This document shows, one piece after another, positions 1 through 16,200 of a stretch of 64,000 nucleotides of DNA. Position numbers and translations under genes: made by a program. The notes beneath the pieces are model-generated. The model ran no database searches. It saw only the letters and a program-made list of their open reading frames with translations, and had not been told where the DNA came from. This DNA is from Microstegium vimineum. Lineage: Eukaryota; Streptophyta; Magnoliopsida; Poales; Poaceae. The DNA is taken from contig CM039139.1 in the NCBI GenBank assembly GCA_022036555.1, forward strand, positions 19,119,376 to 19,183,375, given 5' to 3'. Positions within the stretch are counted from its first letter, which is position 1. Every line of letters begins with the position of its first letter.

Positions 1-42
<42 letters not shown>
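1..42. repeat. (GA)n microsatellite
   Basis: A pure GA dinucleotide run opens the window and continues past its left edge. It lies upstream of the kinase gene, about 600 bases before its TATA box. GA/CT runs upstream of plant genes can act as GAGA-type sites, but nothing here shows that this one does. Confidence 0.97.
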
Positions 43-45
<3 letters not shown>

Positions 46-647
46 AAGGAAAACGATATGTCGTGCCAAGTTGGTGCAAGCAGGGCTTAATTAAATTTCT
101 CCCCGATCGAGCATACGCGCCGCGCTTGCTCTTGACCCCCACCGTACGTACGTGCCTGTGTGTACCCGTACCGTCTGAAACGAAGGCAAAAGGAACGTAC
201 TACGTCCAAGCTAGTAGAGTAGCTAGCAAACAGCCCGGCCCCACATAAAAGGAAGTGGCAAATCCATTTGCATCCACACATACTCACAGCCAGGGGAGCC
301 ATCTGCATCCGAGCCATGCGCGCCAGGTGACCCGGCCGGTCCTCCTGGTGAGAAACGGCAGCCGCACACCCCCACCGACCGCCGTTGCGCCTCCGATCCG
401 GGACTCGATCCCCTGCGTGCTGTGTCGTGTCAGGTGCAACCCGGCAAACCAAGTCAGAGCCCGTCCGTCGGTTGAGTCTCCCTTACCAAACCACACAGCC
501 GCCGCTGATGAGGCAGGCACCCACTTCAATCGCCGGCCCGCGCGCAACCACTCCTTCTCCTCTCCCCCTGGAGCAGTGATTAACTAAGCGCGCGAGCGGA
601 ATTAACTAACCCGCCCCGCACGCTAAGAGCCACACAGCCACCGGATG

Positions 648-655
648 TATATATA
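648..655 (+). promoter_or_regulatory. TATA box of the RLCK-VII kinase gene
   Basis: TATATATA lies 117 bases before the start codon at 772. A transcription start about 30 bases downstream would give a leader of roughly 90 nt, which is normal for a plant gene. The stretch from 43 to 640 holds no gene; it becomes GC-rich from about 230 onward, as expected for a grass promoter. The assignment rests on motif and distance only. Confidence 0.5.
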
Positions 656-771
656 CACCCGACCGATCGATGCGTCCAGCCAAAGCCGCCGGTGGGAGGT
701 AAGGTCGGTCGGTCGGTCGGTAAAACCGACGCCGACGCAGCAGCCAGCAGAGACCGACCGGGCTCATCGGC

Positions 772-5572
<4,801 letters not shown>

Positions 5573-7813
5573 TTCTTCATGCTACGGAGTATATATATGG
5601 CCTATGATGATGATGATGCTATGGTGGGTTTGATGCTTGCAGTTGCACGTCCTGTACGTGTAGCTGCTGGACTGTTGTTGCCTGTCGCAGCTGGCTGAGC
5701 TATCGATCGATCGAGTAGCTAAACGATCGTCGTCGTTTGTATGATTGAAAGCAGATGCCTGCGTTTGGCTTCACGATCGAGCATATCGGACCAATCAGAA
5801 GCTTTGTTCGTTCCGGTATTTTGCCACAAATTCCACGACATCAAAATGTGGCTTGGGAGTTATTGGGACACTAGCACACGAGATATATATAGGTACAAGT
5901 ATATACAAGAGGTTTTGAAACGTGTGTGGTGTATCCGTGTATATAGGATTTAGCATCTCGTCAGACTTACATGAGCATGGGCATTTTTAGTTACTTTTCT
6001 TCATGGTTTGGCCGATCGATATGGAAAAGGATGATGTAGTTTCAATATAGCGAAATACTTCAAAAGATATGAAAACGTATGTGCATTGCAAGTTTGAAAA
6101 TCATGTTTCCACATCTCTATCGGAATCGTGAGAAACAGGAGTGCCACATGGTTCTCATTCGCAAAAAAAAAAAAAAAAAAAAAAAGGTTCTCACGTGGGC
6201 CTCGAATCGTAAGCGAGTACGTAGTTCTGTAGTTGAGGCCCTTTCTGAGTTTCTGACTCAAATGTGAGACAATTGAAACGAGCCAGAGGTTACAAACTAA
6301 TATGGGCCTACTCTATCTCAGACCCGGAGGGGATATGTACGTCTAAACCTCTGTTTGTACTGTGTATTCTAATGATAGTAATAAAAATAATAATGTATGT
6401 TTTTCTAAAAAATAAAAATATAATTTTTATCCATCTATCTGTAGGTTGATTTTATTTATCTCATACAACTCTAAAATATTTGATAAGTAAAATATCAGTA
6501 TGGATAAATATATGTGTTCATCTAGTTTCATTTCAAAGGGTGGTATGTATTTTAAAAAAATATTGGTTATTTTAAAAATAATATAAAAATAATTCACTTT
6601 AAATAAAAAAGCATTGATACCATACTTTTGTAAAATATAATATATTTTCGTGCTCTATTTTGGAATTATTCGTATTACATTTGTTGTTATTTCTGGTATT
6701 TTATTGCTAGTTATTATGTTTCTTATTTATTTAAATAATTACTTTGTGTTATATTATACACAGCATTAGATAAGATAATCCATAGTCGTCTATGAGAAAA
6801 CAAAAATATGTAATATGACAACCAGCTTCGCATGTGTCAAGCTCCACCTGTCCACCATATATATAGATTATATATTTAGCCATTCAATATAATTAGTCAC
6901 TCGCTGGCCGTGCAGTTTTTTCTTGTTAATTTAACTCTTTTGAGTGTGGACTCACTTGGTTGATCACTAAGTTTAATATAGCACAAAATGATAATTTTAT
7001 AAGCATGAGTGTAACAATAAAACACTAGGAATACCTACAAATAAGGCCACCTTAAATCCAAATGTGGCACCAATAGATGCATCATACTTTTAGAATTATT
7101 TTTAGTGGTTCATTTATTTTGTTTAAATGAATTTTTATGTTTTTAAAACTAAGTTTTAATTATTTTCAGCAAAAATAAAATCATCTTTGAAACCAACTAG
7201 ATAGCTAAATAGTTTGGTACTTATATGCAAATTTAGTGTGCTATTTTCAATTATCTTTCATAGTGGCAAATGTGAGTAATTCAGATGTTGCTTTATGTAT
7301 TTTTTTATAGCAGCAAAGGTGGTTAATTTTTTAGAAAAATAGAATGATGGCCATCCAACGGATATTATTAACAATAATTATAAGAGGCTACTAAATTAAT
7401 AGCTAGCGGGTTCTGGTTATTACGAGAATTTCTAGCACCATCTTTTTTCATAGAGCATCTCATGAGTATTGAGTATTAACGTAGAGACTAAATTAAGGAC
7501 CTCCAATTTGTAATACTAAGATATCTTGGTGAGTTAAGAAACTATAGTGAAGAAGCAACCTAGAGAAAGGTGTTCAGATACGTTAGTATCAAGAACTTGA
7601 ATCTTTGCATGTAATCTGAACTTGAAATACAATACGCACTTCGATATCATATATATTAATATATTATGTACATGGTAACCTATTAACTGAAGATAAAGTA
7701 AGTAATGTCCAATAAAACAATCAAGCCACACAACTGTACTCTAACAAATCGCCAATGTAATGAATCTTATCGACAGAGGGACATGAGCAAGTTCTCATAT
7801 CTAGCTAGTAGCA
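5573..7813. other. Intergenic region, AT-rich
   Basis: This is the kinase 3' flank followed by strongly AT-rich DNA up to the stop codon of the convergent LURP-one-related gene. A run of more than 20 A lies at about 6163-6185. I see no gene, and no MITE with convincing ends. The 3' UTRs of the two convergent genes must lie at its edges. Confidence 0.7.
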
Positions 7814-8689
7814 TCAACAACTTGTGGACTCTCCATGCATGTTGTCAAGAATGGCAATAATGCCAGCCACAAAGGCCTGGTCATAGCCCGGTTGCACCAC
7901 CACTTGGTAGAAGTCCCTTCCTGCCATCATCCCCTTCGCACCAATCTGTGGATAGAGCAAAAAAATGCATCACCCGTTGGAACGTAATTTGACCAAACTT
8001 CATAGGACTGGCCGTGGAGTTTTTTTTTTTACCTGCGCTACAACCTGGCCTGCTCTGTTCTTGATGGCACAAGACCTCTGAACAAAGGATCCAGTCACCT
8101 CGTAGTCCCAGTGCCTCTTTCTCCCGTTGGGTTCCACGGTGACCCGGACGTCACCCTTCATGCAGCTGAGGACAGGTTTTGGATCCTGCAAGCTGAAAAC
8201 AAGCTTGCTTGGCTCACCATAATCGGACAGATATCCTTTCCACCAGTTGTTGACGCTCAACGCTTGAACGACACCTCCCTGTGAGATCAAGTTTCAGTTC
8301 ATTAGGTTTTCATCAACACCTTGAAGTAGCTGGAGATCGATTTTGTTGCATCAAGTCAAGAAACGAAACATCAGGAAGTTTAGTTTGACGGAAACATTCA
8401 GAAAACAACCAAATTAAAGCAGAAGCGGCTTTCAGCCTAGCTCCTGAATTTTCACCTTCTTGTGGATGAACAGGATTGCACTGCCATCACCATTCCTGAC
8501 GATCAACTGCCCACTAGCACCGATGATTCCACAGCCATCTACGCTGAAAGCAGCCCTCTGATCCTGGTTTGTAACAACAAGGCCGCCACCGTTCACGGTC
8601 GGAGGACGCCTGCGCACCATCAGCACGGCGTGCGACGAGCTGCAGAAGATCTTGCTGACAACTGGAGCTATGGTTGTGTATGCACCCAT
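7814..8689 (-). CDS. LURP-one-related (LOR) protein, tubby C-terminal-like fold
   Basis: Three exons on the minus strand: 8456-8689, 8033-8278 and 7814-7945. All junctions are GT-AG and phase 0, giving 203 aa. The N-terminal half carries the family pattern VLMVRRRPP and FSVDGCGIIGASGQLIVRNGDG. The middle has WWKGYLSDYGEPSKLVF, and the last exon has GRDFYQVVVQPGYDQAFVAGIIAILDNM, typical of the DUF567/LOR family. These proteins have a beta-barrel fold with a central hydrophobic helix, as in tubby and scramblase. Arabidopsis LURP1 is needed for basal defence against Hyaloperonospora, but most members have no known biochemical function. Length is usual for the family. The gene converges on the kinase gene 2.2 kb away. 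The start at 8689 is the only in-frame ATG before the conserved region. Confidence 0.92.
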
Positions 8690-8847
8690 GGTAGTACTCG
8701 ATCTTTCTTACAGTTGAGGTAGAAGATAGATATATAGTCCTTCTGAATGCACGCGGTCGGTCATTAGCTTGGCAATGAAAGCAAGGAATAAATAGAGTCA
8801 TTTGAGTGTGGATGTGTCTCAACTCTCAATGACTCATCTGTGTACCT

Positions 8848-9311
8848 TTTTTTTTTTAGATAATGGATAAATCAATATCCGTCCTTTATATCAGGGGATG
8901 TACAAAGTCAATTCTTACACAGTTTGCGCTAAAAAAGGAGAAAGTCATAGTCTTATAGATCGACCAGGATGCTAGACCAAGCAATATAAATGTTTCCATC
9001 CTTTATTGGATATCTCTAGGGCAATTACTTCCAGCTTCTTGCTCATCGTTGAGAGCGCGTCCTTGGCTGCCTCATCACGCTGCAACTGAGCCCATGAGCG
9101 TAACCAAAATGCTCCTCTAAAAATTACCTGCATAAAAGAATTATATTTCATTTGATTAAAAATAACATCATTGCGGCATCTCCAGATAGCCCAGTACATG
9201 ACAGCTACCCCCACCCAAATCAAATTTCTAATTCTTTTATTTTGATTAGTTAGCCAATTAGCAAACATGTGGTTGATTGATCTAGGTGGGGTTAGTTTAG
9301 TAGCAAAGAAA
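8848..9311 (-). mobile_element. 5'-truncated LINE with 16-bp target-site duplication
   Basis: The 16-base direct repeat ACTCATCTGTGTACCT occurs at 8832-8847 and 9312-9327, immediately around the element. A T-run at 8848 is the poly(A) tail seen from the plus strand. Minus-strand codons at 8972-9268 give the WAIWRCRNDVIFN pattern typical of the end of plant LINE reverse-transcriptase ORFs. Only the last ~460 bases of the element are present. The 3' UTR resembles that of the insertion at 29752-31099. It lies about 160 bases upstream of the LURP-one-related start codon. Confidence 0.85.
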
Positions 9312-9327
9312 ACTCATCTGTGTACCT

Positions 9328-10888
9328 GCCTTTCCTAACTATCAGGGAGAGATTGCATGTAGAGAACGTGAACTCGTTGATCATTGTCAGCCAAGCAATG
9401 TGGATGAAGTATGACATCTGAAGCAAGCAATGAGACATGGCGATAAAGCTTTGGCGAGTATGCATGCAGGGGTCCTGAATCCATCCCACACGAAGAATCT
9501 TTGAACAAGTTTGCTTTAGGCTACCAAACTACTTTATATCTTTACCTTTTTGAACTGTCTACGCTTAGCTGGAGACGGATGATTTGCCTAATTACGAGCC
9601 TAAACACAGACAGATCGCGGTTGGTTAGCTGAATGCTTTACGTCAGTGTTATGCGTGCCTTTGATGCACACACAAGGTTGAAGAGATTAAACCCAGCTTA
9701 TCCCTTCTATAAGTGGTATCTAATAATCTTGCTACGGAATATATAGCAGTTCTCTAATTATTTTGTTTCCTAAAGTAGGACATTGATCTCTTCTTCGCTA
9801 AGCAAGCCTTTTTCCTTCTTCTTCTTTTTTATCATTTTTACTTTTGGTCAGGAGAAAGTATAGAGAACCAGACCTGCAAGCCCAGAGATGGGAAAAGAAG
9901 TTTGGATGGCTTTGAACTTTGGGGGTGAGAGCGGCGCAGATAATTCTCTGATTCGATCGATATGAATCAAAATTTTGAGGACATGAAGAAAATTATTTTG
10001 TATATCCATTTTTTTGTTCCGTTAATTAAAAAAATGTATATATGGACAGTCCAGATTTATCTGTGTGCGGACATGGATAGAATATGGAGTTGGCAAAGTC
10101 GGACAGACACAAATTATCCAACTACTAAGTTCGCTTACGCCCCCGGTCTGACTCAGTATTATTCTTAAAAAAAATCATATTCACACATGAATCCTTATAA
10201 TATCCATCCCACTTTGAATATGACAAAATAAAATGGATTAGGATAGGAAAAAGTATTCACCCTGTCCGGTTGAGATGTTATTTTCGGCTATTTCAATCTA
10301 TATAAATTCCCGCACCCACTTGTGCTTGCCACTTAATTAGGGCTGTCCACCGACTCAGGAGTCAGGTCCTGTAAAAGTACCTTTTACCAGGCGGATTAAG
10401 CGAAATCCCACGCACACCATTACCAGGCGGTGCATCTAGGTGGGCCGCGTGGCAAGGGCATACGGAGTTGGTGTGGGCTTGGGTGGAGCTGGTGCAAAGG
10501 CGAAGGCGAAGCCCACCCCGAGCTTTTATGCACGGTTCTTGGCTCTTGGCCTGGTATCTGAGCTTAGTTATTGTTTTTTCTTTCTTCAGCGGCGGCTGCC
10601 GAGGCATGTCAACCAGGGAGGCCGCATCCGCATGGAACACCACGGGCCCAATTCCGCAGCGGGAGACATGCATGCCCGGCAGGGAATCCCAGGAACGTCA
10701 AAATGGTGGGAAAAGAACATCATTACTAATAGAGACCCCACTTCCAAATGCAGTCAACGCACTGAAGAAAAAGCCGTGGTGGCCATGATGCAGCACGGGG
10801 CAAGCAAAAGGAGGTGGAAGAAACGGGTTGGATTTGGGATGCATGGCACCGACCGGCCTGCCTAAAGACGAGCAGGAATTTCACCACG

Positions 10889-10950
<62 letters not shown>

Positions 10951-11549
10951 CGCAGCCCAGCCTCCTTTTTGTTTCACCAGTGTTGTTACCCAGAAGACCG
11001 TCCACGTCGAGCCATCCGACGAGGCCGCGTCGACCTGCACGAAGCGCTGGTGCTGGAGGACTGATTTGCTTTGCTAGTTGGATTGGACCGGCAATGAAGC
11101 ACACCACTACATGTAACTTTAGCGCATCCTAGATATGGTTAGATTCTTTTTTGTCACGACACATCCTACATAAAAGCCCTCGTCTTTATATACTACTCCT
11201 GCAATATGGTACGTACCCCGCACGATGACCAGCGAAATAAACTCACTAAGCACACTCCATGCGCCAACTAACTTCTTTTTTATAAAATTTAAATAAGCTA
11301 GTGATTAGTGAAAGCACAGAAAGGAGGAAAAAAAGGAACGTGCCGAAATGAGCCAAAGCTTTTTACACGAATTTTTTTATGTACCAGGGAATCTGAGACC
11401 CAGATTCCAGCTATTCTTTTGAACTATAGGCTAACTGATTTTGGCTGATACAACAGCTATATGTTTGGGTGGGGGCCATAAGCTAAAGCTAAATTATACG
11501 TAACTGATGAGTTCGAAAAAAAACTGGACCATCAAATTTCAGCCGAGTG
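9328..11549. other. Intergenic region without a recognisable gene
   Basis: Mixed AT-rich and moderately GC-rich DNA. Open frames between 10362 and 11107 overlap one another on both strands, contain a CT/GA repeat and resemble no family I know, so I do not treat them as genes. There are no clear transposon ends. Confidence 0.6.
10892..10948. repeat. (CT)n microsatellite
   Basis: About 28 uninterrupted CT units in a region of no assigned function. Confidence 0.97.
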
Positions 11550-12606
11550 GACCGGATCTTAGGCGTACTGGTGTTGCCCTGCGCCTACGCTGGGTTTGGA
11601 AGGATCGCCTCGCCGGCCGTCGGACGTCTTGCCGGGAGCGCCCGGTCCTGGCTTTGTTCGGGCGGCGACGAGGTTCTGCGTGGGCAATGGTCGTTCTACG
11701 TTCTTTTGGACGGACCCTTGGCTGGATGGCCGCTGCATCCAGGAGGTTGTTCCGACTCTTTTCGCAGCGGTTAGTTCGAGGAGGTGGTATGTTTCTGTGG
11801 CCGAAGCAATCGACAATGATAACTGTGTCCGGCACATTTCGGGCGCGACAACGCTGCAACTATTGGTGGAGTTTAGTCTGCTCAGTGATCGTGTCGACGA
11901 GATCGTCCTGTCCGATCAGCCGGACACCTTTGCTTGGCGGCTAACTGCGGACCAGAACTACTCGGCGGCTTCTGCTTATGGAGCAATGTTTTTTGGCTCG
12001 TCAGCTTTTCTCGGTGCCAAGCAGATGTGGAGAACGGCGGCTCCGCCCAGGGTGCGGTTCTTCTTCTAGCTGAATCTGCACGGTCGTTGCTGACTGCCGA
12101 TAGACCTTTCAGGCATGGATTGCAGCAGTCCAACGTGTGCGTCCTGTGCGATCAAGAGCCGGAAACGATGGATCATCTCTTGCTGGGCTGTGCGTTTAGT
12201 AGAGAAGTCTGGCACATTTGGATGGGGTGGGTTCGCCTTCCATGGCCTGGTGGCTGTCGGTGAGGAAGTCGGTTGACAAGCCCTTCAGAAGAGGGTTCGA
12301 CTCCTTGTTCTTTCTGCTCGGCTGGAGACTGTGGAAGGAGCGTAATGCGCGGACTTTTGATGGCGCGACTTCCACGCTGATGGGTCTGGCGAGTGCTATT
12401 CAGATGGAGGCTCAGGAGTGGTGTGCGGCGGGCAACCGGCACTTCGGCATGCTGCTTGCAAGGATGTAGTGCGCCGGCCACTTCTTGTCGCACAATCGGT
12501 TATCTTGTAATATCCTTTGTCAGATTTGGTGTTCGGTAACCTATAGGTTACCGCCTTAAACTCTACTTCTTAATGAAATACGCGCTTGGCGTGATCTAAA
12601 AAAAAG
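11550..12606 (+). mobile_element. Decayed LINE 3' region (reverse-transcriptase C-terminus, zf-RVT)
   Basis: Plus-strand fragments in three frames line up as one plant LINE ORF2 end. In order they are LRLRWVWKD, then FCVGNGRSTFFWTDPWLDG (about 11668-11724), then SNVCVLCDQEPETMDHLLLGC (zf-RVT, about 12130-12190), then LGWRLWKERNARTFDG (about 12319-12366). Frameshifts and a stop at 12067-12069 separate them, so it is dead. The sequence ends in a short A-run (12598-12605) after CTTCTTAATGAAATACGCGC, a usual LINE 3' UTR sequence. I found no convincing target-site duplication. The element ends about 690 bases before the lipoxygenase start codon. Confidence 0.8.
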
Positions 12607-13094
12607 ATCGGAAATGTCAGTTATGTTCAGGACTCAGGAGCACATGGCATATGCTCTTGCCGGGGCCAGAGCCACACCAGACACCACACCGCCATCAACA
12701 GAGCACTGTAGCTTCCACTGTCAAATAGGTGTGGGTGCATACGGCAACAAGTAGCGAGGAAGCTTCGGCTTTCGCAAACGATGGTTACGACCGACCACTG
12801 CGGTTCGCGAAAGGAAGCAACAAAAAAAAAACACTTTTTCGTATGACTCCAAGCTGTTCAATTTTGAATTCAAATGGCTGATGATGACCATCATCTGAAT
12901 ATGTCTCCCAAGCCCAACGCGGTTTCATACGAACGGCATTGCTGCTGCTGCTCTGATAATTCGACGGTTTTCATTTCATGCACGGTGGAACAGACCAGCG
13001 GCCGTTCAATACTGCTGCTGGTAGCGCCTGTTTTCTCAGGTCAAACGCACACATGCATACACGGAGAGCAAGCCAGGCGCCCAAGACTTGAGCA

Positions 13095-13104
13095 AATATA
13101 AAAA
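13095..13104 (+). promoter_or_regulatory. TATA box of the lipoxygenase gene
   Basis: AATATAAAAA lies about 200 bases before the lipoxygenase ATG at 13299, giving a leader of roughly 165 nt. The promoter from 12607 to 13094 follows the LINE relic directly and holds no other gene. Confidence 0.55.
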
Positions 13105-13298
13105 AGAGCAGGCGCACGAGGCCGAGGCAGTGACACACCACCTGTCCTCTGCTGCAGTGCTGTTGGCTGTTGCTGCTCTGCTCCATCACAACGACGCCAA
13201 CCACCTCACCTCACTAGCCCCCGTCCCGTGCCGCCTGAGCGAGCGCACAGTTTCAAAAAAAAAAAAAAAACCGAAGATCCCAGACGCAGCAGCCTAGC

Positions 13299-16200
13299 AT
13301 GGCCGCGCCATGCAGGGAGCTCACGAGCCTCCGCGGGGGGCCAGCCGCGGCGAGGCCACCGGGCCGCCGGGGCGCGAACGAGCTCTGTCTCGCGCCGTTC
13401 CACCACCGCGCGCCGCAGCAGCGGCGGCGGCGGGAGCTCAAGGTGGTGGTGGTGGCGGCCATCAGCGAGGACCTGCCGAGGCTCGCGGCGCCCGAGGGTC
13501 TCGGCAGGCGGCCCGAGAAGGAGAAGGTGCTGGTGCGGGCCGCGCTCACGGTGCGCCGCAAGCACAAGGAGGACCTCAAGGACGCGATGGCCGGCCACCT
13601 CGACGCGCTCTGGGACATGGTCGGCCGGAGCGTCGCGCTCGAGCTCATCAGCACCAAGATCCACGCCAGTAAGCAGCACTCACATCCACCGCCCCCCTCG
13701 CGCCGGCCCCTTTCCTTTCTCTCGCTACTCGAATTACTCCGAGTTGACCTGCCTGCCTGCTCTGTCTGAGAGGCAAACTTTCGAGCTGCCTGCCTCTGGA
13801 TTTTAGTTTCCTTTCGCTAGTCGTTAGTGGTCGACGTGCAAAGCTTTTGCCTTTTTGGGCATCTCCGTCTGTTCTAGACTGATCAGTAGGTGGCACGCAC
13901 CGGCAATCGTCAGGAAGATGCTAACTAGATGCACGCACATGATCAGCAGATCTTTCTGCGGATCTTCAATAATGGAGGCATGATAACCAAGCCCCGTCCG
14001 CGCGTGCGATTCTCCGCATTAGTATATTCGCTCTGCATTTTTCCAACAATTTGTTTAATCACAACAAACAAACAACTGGATGGAGCAGATTTTTTACAGG
14101 ACTTCCTACCTCCCAGTCTTCAGAGCACTGCAAAACATTATAGCTAGCCTCCCTTTACTTTTAGCTGTAGTACTAGTCCCCGTACGTCCTGATCACTGCT
14201 CTGAATAATTCAAGCTCAAATGAGTCAGTCACGATGCAATACTGAACGAACGAACAAGACATGTTTTCCCCGTCTCTCCATTTCTCACCATGTGATGTGA
14301 TCGATCGCCAGCCACCAAAGCTAATCGATACAGTCGCTTTCCATGTCTCCACATTTGACTTCTCTTCTCATCAAGGTCGTATCGTCCTAATCTTCCCGTT
14401 CCTGGGTCGTGCGTGCCACGTGAATGAATCATTGGCTGGCAGGGACCAAGAAACCATTGCAGAGCGGTCAGGCGTCGATCAAAGACTGGTGCCAGAAGAG
14501 GGGTGTCAAGGGAGAGCACGTCGTGTACACGGCTGAGTTCATGGTGGATTCAGACTTCGGCGAGCCTGGTGCCATCACCGTGGCCAACCGCCACCACCGG
14601 GAGTTCTTTCTTGAGAGCATCGTCATCGAGGGTGGGCTGTCGTGTGGTCCGGTGCACTTTGCCTGCAACTCTTGGGTGCAGTCCACCAGGGAACTGCCGG
14701 GAAAGAGGGTCTTCTTCAGTAACAAGGTACGTAATAACCATTTTCTGCTAAAGGAAAAGGTAAGCATTTTAGTTACTTTACTAGTTCAAGAAAAACGTAA
14801 GCTCAAAAAAAATAAAAAATGTTCAAGAAAAACGTGCTGTCGACCTATGCCTAGACCTGGACTTTCTGGTACTATATTATCATCAATCATGATTAGTATG
14901 TGCTTGCTACATCAATCCTGTGCAAAATGATCGCCGTTTTTGTTGGCAAGCTGGTCATGCATCCTTTTCTTCGATGCTGATAGCAATAGGAGGCCATTCA
15001 CTATAAAACGTGGAGCCTGGTCTAAAGGCATGATTAATTGATATGTTGTTGTCCATGCGCTGTTCAAATGACCAGCTTTTGAGTAGGCCTCAGTAGTACA
15101 CATCTGTAGTACCTGAGTTTAGTGGGACATCAATCCTTGCACTGTATGTTCATGTGTATGTTAGTAACTTTCTAATTTTTATTTTACGAGCCCTGTCAAA
15201 TTTTATATTCTGCCGATCTCTTACAGTTTAGTAGAGAACCGCCATAATTATGTGTAGATGTAGCATTAGACTTATTTATTTATATATGGTGTAACCCCCA
15301 TATGTTGCCTTTAACTTTAAGCATCAAACGGATTACATTTCCTGTTTATGAGAACACAGCTAATATTAAGAATTTACCCAATAGGAATCTGTGGCATAAT
15401 ATTTCTGATAAGACCTAGATAATCTCATGCAGCCGTATTTACCATCTGAAACACCACCTGGGCTTAGAGAACTAAGGGATAAGGAGCTGAAGGACCTTAG
15501 AGGAGATGGCACAGGAGTACGGAAGTTATCTGACAGAATTTTTGATTATGCGACCTACAATGATTTGGGGAATCCAGATCGGGGGAAAGAGTTCATCAGG
15601 CCAATCCTTGGAGGTGACAAGATCCCTTACCCACGGCGATGCCGAACTGGTCGTCCACCAACTGATACCAGTAAGTTCTATTGTTCTTTCAAAAAAAACA
15701 GTGAGTTCTGTTACCTTTTGGAAAAATGTTTGCAGGTAATGGCAATTACAATTTGGCCAAAGGAAAAATGATGCTTGTTACTTTCCAACTATAACCACAA
15801 TGAGATATGTGCATGTCCAATTCTACTTTGATCAAATGCCTTGTCACTTTCGGACTTGACAGCTTCACCCATCAGCCACCTTCACCACATGGGTTGATGA
15901 TGTCCAAATTTTGAACAAGATAACATATGACTTTTGAATTTTGCTTTACACCTAACATTGGGACGGCAGAAAATAGATTGGACCATATGATTGCAGAATC
16001 TATTCCACACGTTTCTTGGAGAAAAATAAAATTTTAGTTATCATTTCAGCAGAACAATTCAACGGGTTCAGATCAGGATCACGGAAATGTACTGGGTCAA
16101 GATTCTCAATAAGTACTGAACATTTCGGTCAGTTAGATTGGATGTGCATGACCAAAAGGTAGTAGCAACCAGGAACACCAACAGGCTGTATCCGCACCAA

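Noticed and set aside
10362..11107. Several frames of about 80-140 aa on both strands
   Set aside because: They overlap each other and a (CT)n run, have no recognisable domain, and no single frame stands out.
13206..13679. Minus-strand 157-aa and 134-aa frames opposite lipoxygenase exon 1
   Set aside because: They are antisense shadows of a GC-rich exon; the sense frame joins seven further lipoxygenase exons in phase.
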